Origin: Stenotrophomonas sp. BIGb0135
GTDB lineage: Bacteria > Pseudomonadota > Gammaproteobacteria > Xanthomonadales > Xanthomonadaceae
Length of the DNA stretch: 64,000 nt
Assembly (NCBI RefSeq): GCF_024810105.1
Contig: NZ_JANUDX010000003.1
Location: 124,001-188,000, forward strand
Reading direction: 5' to 3'
Below, one piece after another: positions 54,174-64,000 of this stretch; within the stretch, counting starts at the first letter, position 1, and every line of letters begins with the position of its first letter. Both the position numbers and the translations under genes were made by a program. The notes under the pieces are model-generated. The model was not told the origin of the DNA and did no database searches. It was given only the letters and a program-made list of their open reading frames with translations.

Positions 54174-55883
54174 ATGTCCCGTACCACCTGTCTGGTGACC
54201 GCCGTCGCCGCCACCCTGTTGCTGGGCGCGTGCGCCAGCACCTCCCCCGCGGCCCGTACCCCCGGCGCGATCGCCGTCGATGTCCCCGCCATCGCCCATC
54301 CGGCGGGTGAAACCCCGCAATGGTGGTACCGCAGCGGCGCCGCCCGCGCCGCCGGCAGCGGCGCCATGGACGGCAAGGCCAAAAACGTCATCCTGTTCCT
54401 CGGTGACGGCATGAGCCTGACCACCGTGGCGGCCGCGCGCATCTTCGAGGGCCAGCGCAACGGCAACCCGGGCGAGGAGAACCTGCTGTCCTGGGAGCGC
54501 TTCCCGGCCACGGCGTTCAGCAAGACCTACAACACCGACTCGCAGACCCCCGACTCGGCCGGCACCATGACCGCCATCACCACCGGCGTGAAGACCCACA
54601 TGGGCGCCATCGGCGTCAGCGCCGGCACCCGCAACGACTGCGCCGACAGCTTGAACAAGGGCCTGCTGACCTGGCTGCAGCTGGCCGACAGCGCGCACAT
54701 GGCCACCGGCATCGTGTCCACCGCGCGCCTGACCCACGCCACCCCGGCGGCCACCTACGCGCACTCGCCCGAGCGCAACTGGGAAAACGACACCGACGTG
54801 CCCGAGGCCGCCAAGGCCGCCGGCTGCACTGACATCGCCCAGCAGCTGCTGTCCACCGCGCGCTATGGCCGGGGCCCGCTGGTCGCCCTGGGCGGCGGCC
54901 GCGGTGAATTCACCACGGTGGAAGAGCGCGATCCCGAGTATGACGACAAGGTCGGCCAGCGCCTGGACGGGCGCAGCCTGGTCACCGAATGGCAGCAGGC
55001 CCACCCGCAGGGCGCCTATGTGTGGAACGCCAAGCAGCTGCAGGCCGCGCGCAATGCCCCGGCGCTGCTGGGCCTGTTCGAGCCGGACCACATGCGTTAC
55101 GAGATCGAGCGCAAGGACGACCCGTCCGGCGAACCCAGCCTGGCCGAGCTGACCAAGGCCGCCATCAACACCCTGTCCCGGCACGAGGAAGGCTACGTGC
55201 TGATGGTCGAGGGCGCCCGCATCGACCATGCCAACCACAGCGGCAACGCGTACCGCGCCCTCAGCGACACCGTGGCACTGTCCGATGCCGTGCGCGCGGC
55301 CGTCGAGGCGACCTCCGACCAGGACACCCTGATCATCGTCACCGCCGACCACTCGCACACCCTGAACTTCGTCGGCTACCCGGCCCGCGGCAACCCGATC
55401 CTGGGCAAGGTCAAGGACAAGGGCGGCGAAGACGGCGTGGGCGGCCTGGACGTGGCCCGCGACGGCCTCGGCCTGCCCTACACCACGCTCAGCTATGCCA
55501 ACGGCCCCGGCTATACCGGCGCCACCAACCAGCAGCCGGCCGGCCCGAAGGTGTACCCGCACAACCCGAGCAGCTTCGACCCGGCCCCCGGCCGACCGGA
55601 CCTGAGCCACGTGGACACCGAGCACCCCGATTACATGCAGGAAGCGCTGGTACCGACCAAGAGTGAAACCCATGGCGGCGAAGACGTCGGCATCTGGGCA
55701 CGTGGCCCGGGCAGCAAAGCCATCCGCGGCACCATGGAACAGAACACGATCTACCACATGATCGTGCAGGCCACCCCGCGCCTGCGCCAGCGCCTGTGCG
55801 AGGCCGGTACCTGCGACGCCAAGGGCGTGCCGGTGGACCTGCCCACGCCGAAGGCGTTCGAGCGCAAGGCCGACGCCCACTGA
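54174..55883 (+). CDS. Alkaline phosphatase, lipoprotein
   Basis: 569 residues. Lipobox LLLGAC (Cys 20), then the alkaline phosphatase fold: FLGDGMSLTT with metal Asp 78, nucleophile Ser 128 in TPDSAGTMTAITTGVKT, and the C-terminal HGGEDVGIWARG. VEGARIDHANHSG and TADHSH supply metal ligands. It should release phosphate from esters in the periplasm or at the surface. The ATG at 54174 starts the signal sequence; the upstream open frame has no good ribosome site. It is coupled to the next gene by TGATG. Confidence 0.93.
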   Translation: MSRTTCLVTAVAATLLLGACASTSPAARTPGAIAVDVPAIAHPAGETPQWWYRSGAARAAGSGAMDGKAKNVILFLGDGMSLTTVAAARIFEGQRNGNPGEENLLSWERFPATAFSKTYNTDSQTPDSAGTMTAITTGVKTHMGAIGVSAGTRNDCADSLNKGLLTWLQLADSAHMATGIVSTARLTHATPAATYAHSPERNWENDTDVPEAAKAAGCTDIAQQLLSTARYGRGPLVALGGGRGEFTTVEERDPEYDDKVGQRLDGRSLVTEWQQAHPQGAYVWNAKQLQAARNAPALLGLFEPDHMRYEIERKDDPSGEPSLAELTKAAINTLSRHEEGYVLMVEGARIDHANHSGNAYRALSDTVALSDAVRAAVEATSDQDTLIIVTADHSHTLNFVGYPARGNPILGKVKDKGGEDGVGGLDVARDGLGLPYTTLSYANGPGYTGATNQQPAGPKVYPHNPSSFDPAPGRPDLSHVDTEHPDYMQEALVPTKSETHGGEDVGIWARGPGSKAIRGTMEQNTIYHMIVQATPRLRQRLCEAGTCDAKGVPVDLPTPKAFERKADAH

Positions 55884-56443
55884 TGCCGGCCCGGCTCTCC
55901 GCCGCCCGTAGCAGGGGCCGCCACGTGCGGTTCCTGCTGTTGATGGCCGGACTGGCCAGCACCGGCCACGCGCTGGCCCAGGGCCCGGCCTGCCGGGTCC
56001 TCACCGAGGAACACGGGCTGTGGCCGTTGCCCGGCTGCGAGGTGGTCGACGGCGCGCCCCGGATCGCCGCGGACGTCCTGCCCGACCTGCCTTACGATGC
56101 CGACGGACTGGCGGCGGTGTACGCCGCCGACAGCTTTCATTACGTCACCCGTGCCGGCCGCACCCAGGCCGTCCTGACCTGGGACAGCGGGCCGGACTAC
56201 GTCGAAGAGGGGCTGCTGCGGGGCCGCATCGGCCCACGCGTCGGCTACTTCACCCCCGCGCTTGAACAGGCCTTCCCGGCCACGTTCGACTTTGCCTGGC
56301 CCTTCGCCGATGGCATTGCCCAGGTCTGCGAGGGGTGCCGCCCCGGCACGCCTGACGGCGAGGGCCACACGCCGGTGGAAGGCGGCCACTGGTTCCATAT
56401 CAATCGCCAGGGCATCCGCGTGCCCGAACCGCCCACTCCCTGA
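55883..56443 (+). CDS. WG-repeat-containing exported protein
   Basis: 186 residues. Signal-like N-terminus (VRFLLLMAGLASTGHALAQG), then two WG-type repeats: GYFTPALEQAFPATFDFAWP and HWFHINRQGIRVPEP, plus YVTRAGRTQAVLTWDSG. Function unknown; WG repeats often build beta structure. Its ATG overlaps the phosphatase stop (TGATG), so it is probably co-translated. Confidence 0.72.
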   Translation: MPARLSAARSRGRHVRFLLLMAGLASTGHALAQGPACRVLTEEHGLWPLPGCEVVDGAPRIAADVLPDLPYDADGLAAVYAADSFHYVTRAGRTQAVLTWDSGPDYVEEGLLRGRIGPRVGYFTPALEQAFPATFDFAWPFADGIAQVCEGCRPGTPDGEGHTPVEGGHWFHINRQGIRVPEPPTP

Positions 56444-56510
56444 TCCCCGTGCGTGGCGAGCCTGGCCCGCAGCGTCGATACTGCCTCCCTGCCCGAGCCT
56501 GCCCGAACCG

Positions 56511-57797
56511 ATGTCGTCGCCATTACCCAACCTGTCTGCTGCGCCCCGCCCGGTCCTGGTGGGCTTCAGTGGTGGACTCGATTCCACCGTGCTGCTGCAT
56601 TGGCTGGCGCAGTCGACTGCCCAGCGCGATGCCGGCGTGCGGGCGGTGCACGTCCACCACGGCCTGCAACCGGCCGCCGACGCGTGGGCGCAGCACTGCC
56701 AGGCGATCTGCACGGCCTGGAAGATCGAACTGCAGGTGATCGGCGTCGACGTGGCCCGCGACAGCGGCCACGGCCTGGAAGCGGCCGCGCGGCATGCCCG
56801 CCGCGATGCCTTCGCCCGCGCCCTGCGCCCGGATGAACAGCTGGCCCTGGCCCATCACCGCGATGACCAGGCCGAGACCTTCCTGCTGCGCGCCCTGCGC
56901 GGGTCCGGCGTGGATGGGCTGGCCGCGATCCGCAGCGAGGCCCCGTTTGCCACCGGTACGGTGTGGCGACCGCTGCTGCAGGTGCCGCGCGCGGCGCTGC
57001 TGGCCTACGCACAGTCGCAGGCGCTGCAGTGGGTCGACGACCCCAGCAATGCCAGCGACGCGGCCGACCGCAATTTCCTGCGCCTGCACGTGCTGCCGCT
57101 GCTGCAGCAACGCTGGCCGCAGGCCGATGCCGCCTTCGCACGCAGCGCCGCCCTCTGCGCGCAGGCGCAGCAGTTGCTGGACGTGTCCGACCAGGAAGCA
57201 CTGCGCCGCTGCAGCGTCGTGCCCGGCGTGCTCGACAGCGTGCGGCTGCTGCGACTGCCGCGCGAACGCCGGGCCCGCCTGCTGCGCCAATGGGTGCGCA
57301 ACTGCGGCCTGCCCCCACTGCCGGCCGCCGGCGTGGAGGCGATCGAACGCGAGCTGTTGCCGGCCGCACACGATGCCGATGCCCAGTTCGCCTGGCAGGG
57401 CGCGCGCATCCGCCGCTGGCGCGGCGAGCTGCACCTGCTCTCGGCCACGCTGGCCTTGCCGCCGCACTGGAGCGTGCACTGGGATGGGCGCGCGCCGTTG
57501 GCCCTGCCCGATGGCGGGCAGCTGGAACTGCTGGGCGCGCACCGCCTGGCCACCCCGTTGCAGGTCAGCGCGCGCCGCGGTGGCGAACGCATCCAGCTTC
57601 CCGGGCGCAGCCATTCGCACGCGCTCAAGGACCTGCTGCAACAACGCGGCCTGCCGCCCTGGCAGCGCCGCCAGTTGCCGTTGTTGTTCGACGGCGAGGT
57701 GTTGATGGCCGCGGGCGACCGGATCATCGCCGCGCCGCTGCAGCACTGGCTGGATGAACACGATGCGCAGTTGCGCTGGACCCCGGGCGCGGCCTGA
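56511..57797 (+). CDS. tilS: tRNA(Ile)-lysidine synthetase
   Basis: 428 residues. It modifies C34 of tRNA-Ile (CAU) to lysidine with ATP. The P-loop SGGLDST (20-26), HVHHGLQPAADAW, AHHRDDQAETFLLRALRGSG and the C-terminal tRNA-binding domain (GRSHSHALKDLLQQRGLPPWQR) are typical. The ATG at 56511 begins the family N-terminus. It is 36 bases upstream of xseB. Confidence 0.96.
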   Translation: MSSPLPNLSAAPRPVLVGFSGGLDSTVLLHWLAQSTAQRDAGVRAVHVHHGLQPAADAWAQHCQAICTAWKIELQVIGVDVARDSGHGLEAAARHARRDAFARALRPDEQLALAHHRDDQAETFLLRALRGSGVDGLAAIRSEAPFATGTVWRPLLQVPRAALLAYAQSQALQWVDDPSNASDAADRNFLRLHVLPLLQQRWPQADAAFARSAALCAQAQQLLDVSDQEALRRCSVVPGVLDSVRLLRLPRERRARLLRQWVRNCGLPPLPAAGVEAIERELLPAAHDADAQFAWQGARIRRWRGELHLLSATLALPPHWSVHWDGRAPLALPDGGQLELLGAHRLATPLQVSARRGGERIQLPGRSHSHALKDLLQQRGLPPWQRRQLPLLFDGEVLMAAGDRIIAAPLQHWLDEHDAQLRWTPGAA

Positions 57798-57833
57798 ATT
57801 GACCCCACCGGATTGGCGGCTCACACTTGCGCC

Positions 57834-58094
57834 ATGCCCAAGAAGTCCCCCAACGAAGCCTCCCCGGTCGCCCACTTCGAGCAGTCGCTGGAAGAACTGG
57901 AACACCTGGTGGAGAAGATGGAAGCCGGCGACCTGAGCCTGGAGCAATCGCTCAGCGCCTACGAGCGCGGCGTCGGCCTGTACCGCCAGTGCCAGCAGGC
58001 GCTGGAACAGGCCGAACTGCGCGTGCGCCTGCTCAGCGATCCGGCCCGCCCCGATACCGCCGAACCGTTCGATCCGCCCGGCCATGATGGTTGA
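57834..58094 (+). CDS. xseB: Exodeoxyribonuclease VII small subunit
   Basis: 86 residues. [21 protein letters not shown], then [21 protein letters not shown] is the XseB signature. With XseA (outside the window) it degrades single-stranded DNA. It overlaps ispA by 11 bases. A slightly longer start is possible but MPKKSP is the usual beginning. Confidence 0.96.
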   Translation: MPKKSPNEASPVAHFEQSLEELEHLVEKMEAGDLSLEQSLSAYERGVGLYRQCQQALEQAELRVRLLSDPARPDTAEPFDPPGHDG

Positions 58095-58962
58095 GTCCAC
58101 GTTCGCGCGTTGGCGCGACCGCATCGAAAGCCAGCTCGACGCCAGCCTGCCCTCCCCCGAACACGCCCCGCAACGCCTGCACCAGGCGATGCGCTACGCC
58201 GTGCTCGGCGGCGGCAAGCGCATGCGGCCGCTGCTGGTGTATGCCAGCGGGCAGGTGTTCGGGGCCGACGAACATGCGCTGGATGCACCGGCCATGGCGG
58301 TGGAGCTGGTCCATGCCTATTCGCTGGTGCATGACGACCTGCCGGCCATGGACGACGACGCGCTGCGTCGTGGCCGGCCCACCACCCACGTCGCCTTCGA
58401 CGAAGCCACCGCCATCCTCGCCGGCGATGCGCTGCAGACCCGCGCGTTCGGCCTGCTGGCCGACGCGGCGCTGCCGGCGCTGCTGCGCGTGCACTGCCTG
58501 CAGGCGCTCACCCATGCCTCCGGCGCCGCCGGGATGTGCGGCGGCCAGGCACTGGATATCGATGCCACCGGCCACGCGCAAGGCCTGGACGCGCTGCAGC
58601 GCATGCACGCGCTCAAGACCGGTGCGCTGATCCGCGCGGCGGTGCGCATGGGTGCGCTGTGCGGCGAGGCACCGCAGTCCGACCTGTTGCAGCTGGACGA
58701 CTTCGCCAGCGCGCTGGGCCTGGCCTTCCAGGTCCGCGATGACATCCTCGACGTGGAAGCCAGTTCCGAACAGCTGGGCAAGACCGCCGGCAAGGACCAG
58801 GCCCAAGCCAAGTCCACCTTCCCCGCCCTGCTCGGCATGGACGGGGCCAAGGCCGAACTGGCCGCGCTGAGCGAGCGCATGCACGACAGCCTGGCCGGCT
58901 ACGACGAACGCGCCGATGCACTGCGTGCGTTGGGGCGGTTGGCGGTGGAACGCGATCACTGA
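58084..58962 (+). CDS. ispA: Farnesyl diphosphate synthase (short-chain polyprenyl synthetase)
   Basis: 292 residues. First Asp-rich motif DDLPAMDDD (84-92) and second [13 protein letters not shown] near the start: the short-chain isoprenyl synthase type. It makes C15 precursors for ubiquinone and undecaprenol. It overlaps xseB by 11 bases; ATG 58084 is followed at once by a second ATG at 58087. dxs is not adjacent here; DUF4870 is convergent. Confidence 0.95.
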   Translation: MMVESTFARWRDRIESQLDASLPSPEHAPQRLHQAMRYAVLGGGKRMRPLLVYASGQVFGADEHALDAPAMAVELVHAYSLVHDDLPAMDDDALRRGRPTTHVAFDEATAILAGDALQTRAFGLLADAALPALLRVHCLQALTHASGAAGMCGGQALDIDATGHAQGLDALQRMHALKTGALIRAAVRMGALCGEAPQSDLLQLDDFASALGLAFQVRDDILDVEASSEQLGKTAGKDQAQAKSTFPALLGMDGAKAELAALSERMHDSLAGYDERADALRALGRLAVERDH

Positions 58963-59078
58963 ACCGCCTCCACGCACGGCGTGGACCGGCGCCCATGATG
59001 GCGGGCATCGGTCCCCGTGCCGCGCGGCAGTGCATCCAGCACCGCACGCCCGGGCGCATCCCCGGCCCCCACCGCCAG

Positions 59079-59110
59079 CAAAAAAAAACGCCCGGGAATC
59101 CCGGGCGTTC
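59079..59110 (-). terminator. Intrinsic terminator of the DUF4870 gene
   Basis: On the minus strand a 10-bp stem AACGCCCGGG/CCCGGGCGTT followed by nine T. Confidence 0.9.
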
Positions 59111-59131
59111 TGCATCACCACTGCGCGTGGC

Positions 59132-59509
59132 TTACTTGATCAGGCGCAGGGTGAACGGGTAGCGATACGCTTCACCGTTGTTGGCCTTGACCGCGGCCAG
59201 GATGCACAGCACCAGGTTGGCGATCCACACCAGGGTCAGCAGCAGCGCGCCGATCATCACCACCACCAGGATGGTCGAGACGATGTAGGCGATCGCCACG
59301 GTGATCTGGAAGTTCAGCGCTTCCTTGGCCTGGTCGGTGACGAAGCCCTTCTGCGGGTCATCCTTGTTGACCAGCCAGATGATCAGCGCACCGATGAAGC
59401 CGGTGAAGATGCCGAGCAGGTGGGCCACCAGGGACAGGGTGCGCTGGTCGGCCGGGGCATCGCCCGCCGGTGCCGGCGGCGGTACGGTGACGTTATCGAA
59501 ATCGCTCAC
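59132..59509 (-). CDS. DUF4870 membrane protein
   Basis: 125 residues. Polar N-terminus, then about three hydrophobic helices (LVAHLLGIFTGFIGALIIWL; IAYIVSTILVVVMIGALLLT; VWIANLVLCILAAVKANNGE), with the family pattern DDPQKGFVTDQAKEALNFQI and GEAYRYPFTLRLIK. Function unknown. It is followed by its own terminator. Confidence 0.92.
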   Translation of the reverse strand: MSDFDNVTVPPPAPAGDAPADQRTLSLVAHLLGIFTGFIGALIIWLVNKDDPQKGFVTDQAKEALNFQITVAIAYIVSTILVVVMIGALLLTLVWIANLVLCILAAVKANNGEAYRYPFTLRLIK

Positions 59510-59585
59510 GTGGAAACTCCTTGTGCGTTATGTGGGTGGTGCATGGCAGGCTCCCCGCCTGCCTGGGCAGCCCCAATAGAATACG

Positions 59586-60953
59586 TCAATCGTTACCGGC
59601 AACGGTCATTCGTCCTACCAGGATCGAACCGACCTGCACATGCGAGCGGCGGTCCACGTCGCTGCCCACCGCCTCGATGGCGGCGAACATGTCCTTAAGG
59701 TTGCCGGCGATGGTGATGCCGTCCACCGGATAGCTGATCTGGCCGTTTTCCACGCGGAAGCCGCCGGCCCCGCGCGAGTAGTCGCCGGTGACGCCGTTGA
59801 CGCCCTGGCCCATCAGCTCGGTGACCAGCAGGCCGTCGCCCATCTGCGCGGCGATCGCGACCAGGTCGCCGGCGTTGGCCGCGACCTTGAGGTTGTGCAC
59901 GCCGCCGGCGTTGCCGGTGGTGACCAGGCCCAGCTTGCGCGCCGAGTAGCTGCCCAGGATGTAGCGCTGCAGCGTGCCGTCGGTGATCAACGGCGCATTG
60001 CGCGTGGCCACGCCGTCGCCGTCGAAGGCCGACGAGCGCAGGCCGCGGCGCAGCAGCGGCTGCTCATCGATCTGGAACCAGTCCGGGAACAGCTGCGTGC
60101 CCACGCTGTCGAGCAGGAAACTGGCGCGCCGGTACAGCGCGCCGCCGGACACCGCGCCGAGCAGGTGGCCGATCAGCGAGCGCGCCACCTCCGGGGAGAA
60201 CAGCACCGGCATCTGCGCGGTCGCCATCGAGCGCGGCTGCAGCCGGGCCACGGTGCGCTCGGCGGCACGCCGGCCGATCGCCTCGGGCGACTCCAGGTCC
60301 TGCCGTGCCAGCGCGCTGCTGTACCAGCCATCGCGCTGCATGCCGTCGCCCTGCCCGGCGATCAGCGCGCAGCCGATCGAATGGTGGCTGCTGCGCTCGC
60401 GGCCGATGAACCCGTGCGAGTTGGCATACACCGACAGGCTCTGCGAGGTGGCGGCCGAGGCGCCATCGGAGTTGCTGATCCGGCCGTCGGCCTCGCGCCC
60501 GGCCGCTTCACAGGCCAGCGCCAGGTCCAGCGCGTGATCGGCGGCCAGCGCCCAGGGGTGCCAGCTGTCCAGGTCCGGGAACTCACGGGCCATCAGCGCG
60601 GCCTCGGCCAGCCCGGCGGCGGCGTCGTCCTCGGTGTGCCGGGCGATCGCGCAGGCCTGGGCCACGGTCGATTCGAGGCTGGCATCCTGCAGGTCGGCGG
60701 TACTGGCGCTGCCCTTGCGTTGGCCGAAGAACACGGTCACCGCAATGCCGCGATCGCGGGTGGATTCGACCGTCTCGACCTCGCCCAGGCGCACGTTCAC
60801 GTCCAGCCCGCGCTCGTCGCTGCAGCTCACCTCGGCCTGGCTGGCGCCCAGCGCACGGGCCCGTTCCAGCAGGCGCTGGGAGATGTCGGCCAGCTGCTCC
60901 AGGCGCTGCAGGCTGTCGTCGGCCGGGGTCACTTCAGGGGAGATCACGTTCAA
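59586..60953 (-). CDS. pmbA: PmbA/TldE metalloprotease subunit
   Basis: 455 residues. Partner of TldD; together they trim small peptides such as microcin precursors. Here [20 protein letters not shown] and GNLKDMF mark the family. The start is TTG at 60953 with AGGA 7 bases upstream, or GTG at 60947. It is divergent from darP; tldD lies on the other side. Confidence 0.94.
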   Translation of the reverse strand: MNVISPEVTPADDSLQRLEQLADISQRLLERARALGASQAEVSCSDERGLDVNVRLGEVETVESTRDRGIAVTVFFGQRKGSASTADLQDASLESTVAQACAIARHTEDDAAAGLAEAALMAREFPDLDSWHPWALAADHALDLALACEAAGREADGRISNSDGASAATSQSLSVYANSHGFIGRERSSHHSIGCALIAGQGDGMQRDGWYSSALARQDLESPEAIGRRAAERTVARLQPRSMATAQMPVLFSPEVARSLIGHLLGAVSGGALYRRASFLLDSVGTQLFPDWFQIDEQPLLRRGLRSSAFDGDGVATRNAPLITDGTLQRYILGSYSARKLGLVTTGNAGGVHNLKVAANAGDLVAIAAQMGDGLLVTELMGQGVNGVTGDYSRGAGGFRVENGQISYPVDGITIAGNLKDMFAAIEAVGSDVDRRSHVQVGSILVGRMTVAGND

Positions 60954-60974
60954 TGCTTTATCCTGTACGGGTGA

Positions 60975-60997
60975 GTGCCTGGCGCGACGCCGGGCAC
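60975..60997 (+). promoter_or_regulatory. Hairpin in the pmbA/darP divergent region
   Basis: 10-bp stem GTGCCTGGCG/CGCCGGGCAC with one G-U pair and loop CGA, 25 bases before the darP start. It may form a leader structure. Confidence 0.4.
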
Positions 60998-61021
60998 AGT
61001 TCTGGATGTGGAAATAAGACG

Positions 61022-61627
61022 ATGCGCGGACGCGACGAAGAAACCGGTGAATTCCTTGATATCAGCCGCAGCCAGAACCGCCGGGATGCCCTGGACGTGC
61101 TGGCCCTCGGCGAGAAGCTGGTGTCGCTGACGGCGGCCCAGCTGGCCCGCGTGCCGGTCCCGGAGGACCTGCTGCCGCACATCGCCGAGGCCAAGCGCAT
61201 CACCGCGCACATCGCCCACAAGCGCCAGCTGGCGTTCCTGGCCAAGCACATGCGCCGCGAAGACGATGCCGTGCTGGATGCGATCCGCGACGCGCTCGAT
61301 GCCAACAGCGAAACCTCGCGCCGCGAAGTGGCCGCCATGCACCGCGTGGAAGACTGGCGCGAGCGCCTGCTCAAGGACGGCGACAAGGCGCTGGGCGCGC
61401 TGCTGGACGAGTACCCGCACGCCGATCGCCAGCAGCTGCGCACGCTGGTCCGCAACGCCCAGGCCGAGAAGGCGAAAAACAAGCCGCCGCGCGCCTACCG
61501 CGAGATCTACCAGACGCTGCGCACCCTGTTGCTGCCCGCCGCGCTGGGCCTGGAGGGGCTGAACGCCGCCGACGACGCGCTCGACGCGCCGGCCGACACC
61601 GACACCGACGACGCCGCCGACGACTGA
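61022..61627 (+). CDS. darP: Ribosome-associated protein DarP (YjgA, DUF615)
   Basis: 201 residues. [20 protein letters not shown] then [19 protein letters not shown] match YjgA/DarP, a late-stage 50S assembly factor. The acidic tail ([13 protein letters not shown]) is an addition. Start ATG at 61022; pmbA is divergent and tldD convergent, the usual arrangement. Confidence 0.94.
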   Translation: MRGRDEETGEFLDISRSQNRRDALDVLALGEKLVSLTAAQLARVPVPEDLLPHIAEAKRITAHIAHKRQLAFLAKHMRREDDAVLDAIRDALDANSETSRREVAAMHRVEDWRERLLKDGDKALGALLDEYPHADRQQLRTLVRNAQAEKAKNKPPRAYREIYQTLRTLLLPAALGLEGLNAADDALDAPADTDTDDAADD

Positions 61628-61707
61628 GCCCGGCCGCCCACGCGGCTGCGCCAGCACCTGGCTGGCGGCCGCAGGGGCGTGCAGTGCGGGCAGGTCCATC
61701 GCCCGGC

Positions 61708-63153
61708 TCAGGCCTGGGTGCCGCCCACGGTGATGCCGTCGATCAGCAGCGAGGGCTGGCCCACGCCGACCGGCACGCTCTGGCCATCCTTGCCGCAGAC
61801 GCCCACGCCCTCGTCCAGGGCCAGGTCGTTGCCGATCATGCGCACCTTCTGCATGGTCTCCGGACCATTGCCGATCAGGGTCGCGCCCTTCACCGGCGCG
61901 GTGACCCGGCCGTCCTCGATCAGGTAGGCCTCCGTGGCCGAGAACACGTACTTGCCGCTGGTGATGTCGACCTGGCCGCCACCGAAGTTGACGGCGTACA
62001 GGCCCTTCTTCACCGAGCGGATCATTTCTTCCGGATCGTGCTGGCCGGCACGCATGTAGGTGTTGGTCATGCGCGGCATGGTCATGTGCGCGAACGACTC
62101 GCGCCGGCCGTTGCCGGTCGGAGCCACGCCCATCAGCCGCGCGTTGAGCGAATCCTGCATGTAGCCGACCAGGATGCCGTCCTCGATCAGCGTGGTGCAC
62201 TGGGTCGGATGGCCCTCGTCATCGATGTTGAGCGAGCCACGGCGCCCGTCCAGGGTGCCGTCGTCGACGATGGTCACGCCCGGGGCGGCCACCCGCTCGC
62301 CGATGCGGCCGGCATACACGCTGGTGCCCTTGCGGTTGAAGTCGCCTTCCAGGCCATGACCGACCGCTTCATGCAGCAATACACCGGGCCAGCCCGGGCC
62401 AAGCACCACGGTCATCACGCCGGCCGGGGCCGGGATCGCCTCCAGGTTGACCAGCGCCTGGCGCAGCGCCTCGCGGGCGAAGCGTTCGGGCCGGTCGTCG
62501 GCGAACAGTTCGGCATAGCTGAAACGGCCACCACCGCCGGAGTAGCCGGACTCGCGGCGGCCGTGCTGTTCCACGATCACCTGCACGTTGAGCCGCACCA
62601 GCGGGCGGATGTCGCCGGCCAGCACGCCGTCGCTGCGGGCGATCAGCACCGTGTCCACGCCGCCGGACAGGCTCACCATCACCTGCTGCACGCGCGGGTC
62701 GGCAGCACGCAGGTAGCGGTCCAGGCGCTTGAGCACCTCGACCTTGGCCTCATTGCCCATGCCGTCGATCGGGTCCAGCGCCGGGTACAGCGCGCGCGCG
62801 TTGCCGCGCACCAGCGAGCGCGCCTGCTGCGCCCCGCCCTCGCGGGAGATCGCGCGTGCCGACTGTGCCGCGGCCAGCAGCGCATCGCGGTGGATGTCGT
62901 CGGAATAGGCGAAGCCGGTCTTCTCCCCGGCAATGGCGCGCACGCCCACGCCCTGCTCGATCGAATGCGCACCGTCCTTGACGATGCCGTCTTCCACGCT
63001 CCAGCTTTCGCGCCGGGCGTGCTGGAAATACAGGTCACCAAAATCGATCCCCGGCCCCAGCAGGGTGCCGAAGGTGCGTTCCAGGCTGCCGGCATCCAGC
63101 CCGGCGGGCAGGAGCAGGCGGTCGTTGGCGAGGGTCAGTGCGTTATCGGTCAT
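61708..63153 (-). CDS. tldD: TldD metalloprotease subunit
   Basis: 481 residues. The zinc motif [11 protein letters not shown] lies near residue 262; [20 protein letters not shown] is also typical. It forms the active subunit of TldD/PmbA. It lies downstream of yhdP in the same direction. Confidence 0.95.
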   Translation of the reverse strand: MTDNALTLANDRLLLPAGLDAGSLERTFGTLLGPGIDFGDLYFQHARRESWSVEDGIVKDGAHSIEQGVGVRAIAGEKTGFAYSDDIHRDALLAAAQSARAISREGGAQQARSLVRGNARALYPALDPIDGMGNEAKVEVLKRLDRYLRAADPRVQQVMVSLSGGVDTVLIARSDGVLAGDIRPLVRLNVQVIVEQHGRRESGYSGGGGRFSYAELFADDRPERFAREALRQALVNLEAIPAPAGVMTVVLGPGWPGVLLHEAVGHGLEGDFNRKGTSVYAGRIGERVAAPGVTIVDDGTLDGRRGSLNIDDEGHPTQCTTLIEDGILVGYMQDSLNARLMGVAPTGNGRRESFAHMTMPRMTNTYMRAGQHDPEEMIRSVKKGLYAVNFGGGQVDITSGKYVFSATEAYLIEDGRVTAPVKGATLIGNGPETMQKVRMIGNDLALDEGVGVCGKDGQSVPVGVGQPSLLIDGITVGGTQA

Positions 63154-63207
63154 GTCATCTATCTGAGGGCGCCGGCGGCTATCGCAACCCGGGCGCGGGA
63201 AAGGGGG

Positions 63208-64000
63208 TCAGCGTACCGGAGGTGGGGCCGCCGGCGGGCTGCGCGGCGGCGCATCGTCACGGTCGATCACCTCGACCTTGGGCTCGGCCCACGGCCCGGT
63301 GACCCGATAGGTCTTGGCGCCGATCGCGCCGAGCGGCTTGCCCAGCACCGCATTGGCGGCCGCGCCCACCGCCGCGCCCACCGGGCCGCCGGCCACCGCG
63401 CCGACCACGGTGAGCAGGTTGCCCGAGCGCGGGTTCACGTCGATGGTCTGGTCGAACTGCTGGCGGCGCAGGTCGGTCTGGCCGCGGATGCTGATGTTGG
63501 CGGCCGGCCCTTCGATCAGCACCTTGTCGGTGGTGGCCATGCCGTTGCCGAACGCCAGCGCGCCGTCGACCTGGTTGAACGCGAAGCCCTTGGAGAAGAA
63601 ATCGCGGAAGTCGAACATCAACCGGCGCGGCAGCTGGGTCACGCTGAGCAGGCCGAGGACGCGGCCCGCACCGGGCTCCAGCTCCAGCAACTGGCCGTTG
63701 CGCGCCGTGACCTGCATGTGGCCCTGCAGCGCCCCCAGCTGGAAGTCGGACGGACCGCCCTGCCAGCCGGCGTCCAGCGTGATCTGGCCCTGGCCACCGC
63801 GCAGCTGGCCGCCGTAGTCCAGGTTCTGCATCAGCCCGCCCAGGTCCTCGCTCTTCACATCGACGCTGACCTGGGTGCGGGCGGCATCGCCCATGCCCAG
63901 CCAGCGGCCCTGGATGTCGATGGCCTGCTTGGGGGCACGGAACTGCAGCTGGTCCACGCTCAGGCCGTTGCCGAACGGGCGCGTGCGCAGTACCGCCTGG
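63208..64000 (-). CDS. yhdP: YhdP-family (AsmA-like) envelope protein, C-terminal part
   Basis: 264 residues of the C-terminus; the start is off the right edge. Beta-rich repeats, then FRDFFSKGFAFNQVDGALAF, IRGQTDLRRQQFDQTIDVNP and a Pro-rich tail (PPRSPPAAPPPVR) fit YhdP, which is thought to carry phospholipids between the membranes. The position next to tldD is the classic one. Confidence 0.88.
   Translation of the reverse strand, partial: QAVLRTRPFGNGLSVDQLQFRAPKQAIDIQGRWLGMGDAARTQVSVDVKSEDLGGLMQNLDYGGQLRGGQGQITLDAGWQGGPSDFQLGALQGHMQVTARNGQLLELEPGAGRVLGLLSVTQLPRRLMFDFRDFFSKGFAFNQVDGALAFGNGMATTDKVLIEGPAANISIRGQTDLRRQQFDQTIDVNPRSGNLLTVVGAVAGGPVGAAVGAAANAVLGKPLGAIGAKTYRVTGPWAEPKVEVIDRDDAPPRSPPAAPPPVR

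Overview
The window is high-GC, gene-dense chromosome from a member of the Xanthomonadaceae, most likely Stenotrophomonas or a close relative. The grounds are the gene order (asd-fimV-truA-trpF; aroC-prmB; pmbA/darP/tldD/yhdP), large TonB-dependent receptors beside secreted peptidases, a perfect CRP/Clp-type box, and GTAG/GNAG-headed palindromic repeats that resemble the SMAG-type REP elements of Stenotrophomonas. I see no rRNA, tRNA, insertion sequence, prophage or CRISPR array. Adjacent genes often share ATGA or GTGA stop/start overlaps, so translational coupling is common.

Layout. 1-10.6 kb: a housekeeping block read leftward (partial YqiJ-like membrane gene, trpF, truA, a VOC protein, fimV, asd, a four-unit REP array, a 2-hydroxyacid dehydrogenase, aroC, prmB), then sco-psd read rightward. 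10.6-20.5 kb: rraB-like, a LysM lytic transglycosylase, a HerA-like ATPase, greB, DUF3025-rimO, a dienelactone hydrolase with a HIT protein and a tiny membrane protein, dcd, and a short apbC/mrp. 20.5-36.1 kb: a nutrient-scavenging stretch with two TonB-dependent receptors that share an upstream sequence element, a secreted S9 peptidase, a Sel1-like exported protein, a carotenoid-desaturase-like oxidoreductase, and two M13 metallopeptidase paralogues. The second M13 protein has lost key zinc and catalytic residues. 36.1-45 kb: DUF4166 oxidoreductase, rhomboid protease, an alkyltransferase-like DNA-repair protein with its EamA partner, gor, DUF418, slyD, and two NlpC/P60 cell-wall hydrolases with a Clp box between them.

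45.1-52.7 kb is the most striking part. It holds a sigma-54 enhancer-binding protein facing a six-gene leftward operon whose order and domain content match the fapABCDEF functional-amyloid system of Pseudomonas: exported FapA, repeat proteins FapB and FapC, a C39 peptidase FapD, FapE, and a coiled-coil plus beta-barrel FapF. A near-consensus -24/-12 (sigma-54) promoter sits 22 bases upstream of the predicted fapA start's leader, with candidate activator sites further up. The repeat modules are recognisable, but the FapC-like protein has a long Asn/Thr/Asp-rich linker and no cysteine, so it is a divergent version.

52.7-64 kb: a dicarboxylate/amino-acid symporter, a lipoprotein alkaline phosphatase with a coupled WG-repeat protein, tilS, xseB-ispA, a DUF4870 membrane protein, and the conserved pmbA / darP / tldD / yhdP cluster, which runs off the right edge.

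All functional calls come from reading motifs and gene order. No database search was run.
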